The notes beneath the pieces were generated by a model, which did not search any database, was not told where the DNA came from, and was given only the letters and a program-made list of their open reading frames with translations. From Chloroflexota bacterium (lineage in GTDB: Bacteria; Chloroflexota; Anaerolineae; Aggregatilineales; UBA3940), in assembly GCA_010092775.1 (NCBI GenBank), contig JAADYZ010000257.1:1-6799 (forward strand): a stretch of DNA of 6,799 nucleotides, written 5' to 3'. A program made the translations under genes and the position numbers. The first letter of the stretch is position 1. Each line of letters opens with the position of its first letter. Of this stretch, positions 5,297-6,799 are shown one piece after another.

Positions 5297-6799
5297 ATGG
5301 CGAAGTCAATTTATTTGGTCAATCCAATGTCAGACTATCCGTCCTACTATGGCGGTGAAGTCTACGCAGGGACCGGTCTCGGCGCGACCACCACCATCGC
5401 CGACCTGGCCATCCCAACAGTGGCCGCAATGGTCCCGCAAGATTTCGAGATCGACATGGTTGATCAGTACGTCGCAGAGGTGGATTTCGATCACCCAGCA
5501 GAGATCATTGGGATCACCGGGAAGATTACGCAGTTTGGCAATATGAAGAAGATCGCCACCGAATTCCGCGAGCGCGGCAAGACCGTCTTGATCGGTGGGC
5601 CTTACGCCTCCCTCAGCCCGGATATGGTGCGACCCTATGCCGACATCCTGGTAGAAGGCGAGATGGAGGAGATTGCTGAGGAGATCTTCGAGGACATTCG
5701 AGCGGGGAAGCCTAAGGATTACTACAAAGGCACCCGGCCAGATTTGCGCACGTCACCGCTGCCCCGCTGGGATATGTATCCCAACCACCGTGCCCAGACC
5801 GGCTCGGTGCAGACCTCGCGCGGCTGCCCCTTCGAGTGCGACTTCTGTGATGTGATCCAATATTTGGGTCGCAAGCAGCGCCACAAGGACCCCGACCAAG
5901 CCATCAAAGAGTTGGAACAGCTTTACAACTTTGGCTATCGTGTGGTCTTCCTGGCCGACGATAACTTCACCGCACACCGTCGTAAGGCGCGTGAGATGTT
6001 GGAAGCGCTTGCCGAATGGAACAACAATCGCGAGGAGCGGATGTCCTTCTACACCCAGCTCTCGATTGATATTACCAAGGATGAGGAGATGCTGGCCCTG
6101 TGTGCTGAGGCCGGCATGACCAGTGTGTTCATCGGCATTGAAACGCCCAACGAGGAAAGCCTGAAGCTCTCCAAGAAGCGCCAGAATCTGGGCGTCAGCC
6201 TGGAAGACCGCATTCAGATGTTCACCGATTACGGCATCATGGTGATGGCCGGTCAGATCGTTGGCTTTGACGGCGACGACCACAGCATCTTTGACCGCCA
6301 GTACCGCTTCGCGATGAGCACCACCGCGCCGATCTTCACACTGGGGGCCTTGGTGGCCCCGGCGGCTACCCCGCTGTTTGATCGGATGGACCGTGAAGGC
6401 CGCTTGATTGAGTCGGGTGAGGGCAAGGAAACGATCGGCAACCCCTGGAACACCAACATCGTCCCAGCCAATATGACCCGTGAAGAGCTGATGGAAGGGA
6501 TCAAGTGGCTGGCCAACAACATCTACGCCCCACAGAGCTTTGGTGACCGACTGATCCGTTTCGCCGAGACCTTCGGTCAGCGCGTGGACAAGAAGACACT
6601 AGAGCGTCGCCGGGTGGCCAATCAGGAACTGCGCCCGGTCGATATGGACGCGACCAAGCTGGTGCGTCGCTTTGCTCGCTCCGGCCCGGAGGAGGCCAAG
6701 GTCTGGGCCAAGCTGGGGAAGATTGTGGCACGCAAGCCGGAAGTAGGCCGCTCGGTGATGTGGGCCATCGCGATGTACATGCAGATCCGCCACATGTAC
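5297..6799 (+). CDS. B12-binding-type radical SAM protein with DUF4070-like C-terminus (3' end outside window)
   Basis: An open frame of 501 codons runs from ATG 5297 to the last base without a stop, so the C-terminus lies beyond the window. Residues 1 to about 140 look like the Rossmann-type cobalamin-binding domain: SIYLVNP at the start, GKTVLIGGPYASLSP near 94-107, and LVEGEMEEI near 118-126. The classic DxHxxG cobalamin motif is not visible. The radical SAM core begins at TSRGCPFECDFCD with Cys177, Cys181 and Cys184 (CX3CX2C) to hold the 4Fe-4S cluster, then GRKQRHK, FLADDNF near 218-224 and GIETPNEESL with Glu282. The later part, with LVAPAATPLFDRMDREGRL, resembles the DUF4070 region of this subfamily. 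Relatives methylate or otherwise rearrange unreactive carbons, for example in lipid or cofactor synthesis; the substrate here is unknown. The gene has its own promoter and strong ribosome-binding site, so a link to the acyl-transfer cluster is not required. Confidence 0.94.
   Translation, partial: MAKSIYLVNPMSDYPSYYGGEVYAGTGLGATTTIADLAIPTVAAMVPQDFEIDMVDQYVAEVDFDHPAEIIGITGKITQFGNMKKIATEFRERGKTVLIGGPYASLSPDMVRPYADILVEGEMEEIAEEIFEDIRAGKPKDYYKGTRPDLRTSPLPRWDMYPNHRAQTGSVQTSRGCPFECDFCDVIQYLGRKQRHKDPDQAIKELEQLYNFGYRVVFLADDNFTAHRRKAREMLEALAEWNNNREERMSFYTQLSIDITKDEEMLALCAEAGMTSVFIGIETPNEESLKLSKKRQNLGVSLEDRIQMFTDYGIMVMAGQIVGFDGDDHSIFDRQYRFAMSTTAPIFTLGALVAPAATPLFDRMDREGRLIESGEGKETIGNPWNTNIVPANMTREELMEGIKWLANNIYAPQSFGDRLIRFAETFGQRVDKKTLERRRVANQELRPVDMDATKLVRRFARSGPEEAKVWAKLGKIVARKPEVGRSVMWAIAMYMQIRHMY

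Noticed and set aside
5753..6283. Long minus-strand open frame (176 codons) opposite the radical SAM gene
   Set aside because: It is antisense to the conserved CX3CX2C core of a clear gene, and its translation shows no recognisable family.

Overview
The window reads as chromosomal DNA of a moderately GC-rich bacterium, with all recognisable genes on the + strand. I think a Chloroflexota member is most likely. This rests on the style of the first protein (a membrane-glycosyltransferase type protein ending in an extracytoplasmic beta domain) and on the CX3CX2C B12-type radical SAM protein with a DUF4070-like tail. It is an inference from memory of these families; the taxonomy cannot be proven here.

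Layout. (1) Positions 2-529: the 3' end of a membrane protein, probably a GT39/PMT-like glycosyltransferase of which only the last membrane stretch and the C-terminal outer domain are in view. (2) Positions 530-615: a short gap with a good sigma-70-type promoter (TTGACA, 17 bp, TATCCT). (3) Positions 616-5138: a tightly packed four-gene cluster: a membrane-anchored SGNH-hydrolase-like protein, an MBOAT O-acyltransferase (AlgI/DltB type), a stand-alone acyl carrier protein, and a fatty-acyl-AMP-ligase-like adenylating enzyme. Gaps are 12 bp and 4 bp, and the last pair probably overlaps. (4) Positions 5139-5296: an intergenic region with a near-consensus promoter (TTGACG, 16 bp, TATAAT) interleaved with a small hairpin. 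(5) Positions 5297 to the end: a B12-binding-type radical SAM protein, cut by the window edge.

The main point is the four-gene cluster. It contains every functional class of the dlt operon (DltA adenylating enzyme, DltC carrier, DltB MBOAT, DltD SGNH-like protein), in the order D-B-C-A. The adenylating enzyme, however, looks like a fatty-acyl-AMP ligase rather than a D-alanine ligase. The inferred pathway is: the ligase activates a carboxylic acid with ATP and loads it on the carrier's phosphopantetheine; the MBOAT protein takes the acyl group from the carrier across the membrane; the SGNH protein moves it to, or helps place it on, an extracytoplasmic acceptor, perhaps a surface glycan. The radical SAM gene has its own promoter and need not belong to this pathway. 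No RNA genes, mobile elements, CRISPR arrays or sizeable repeats were seen.
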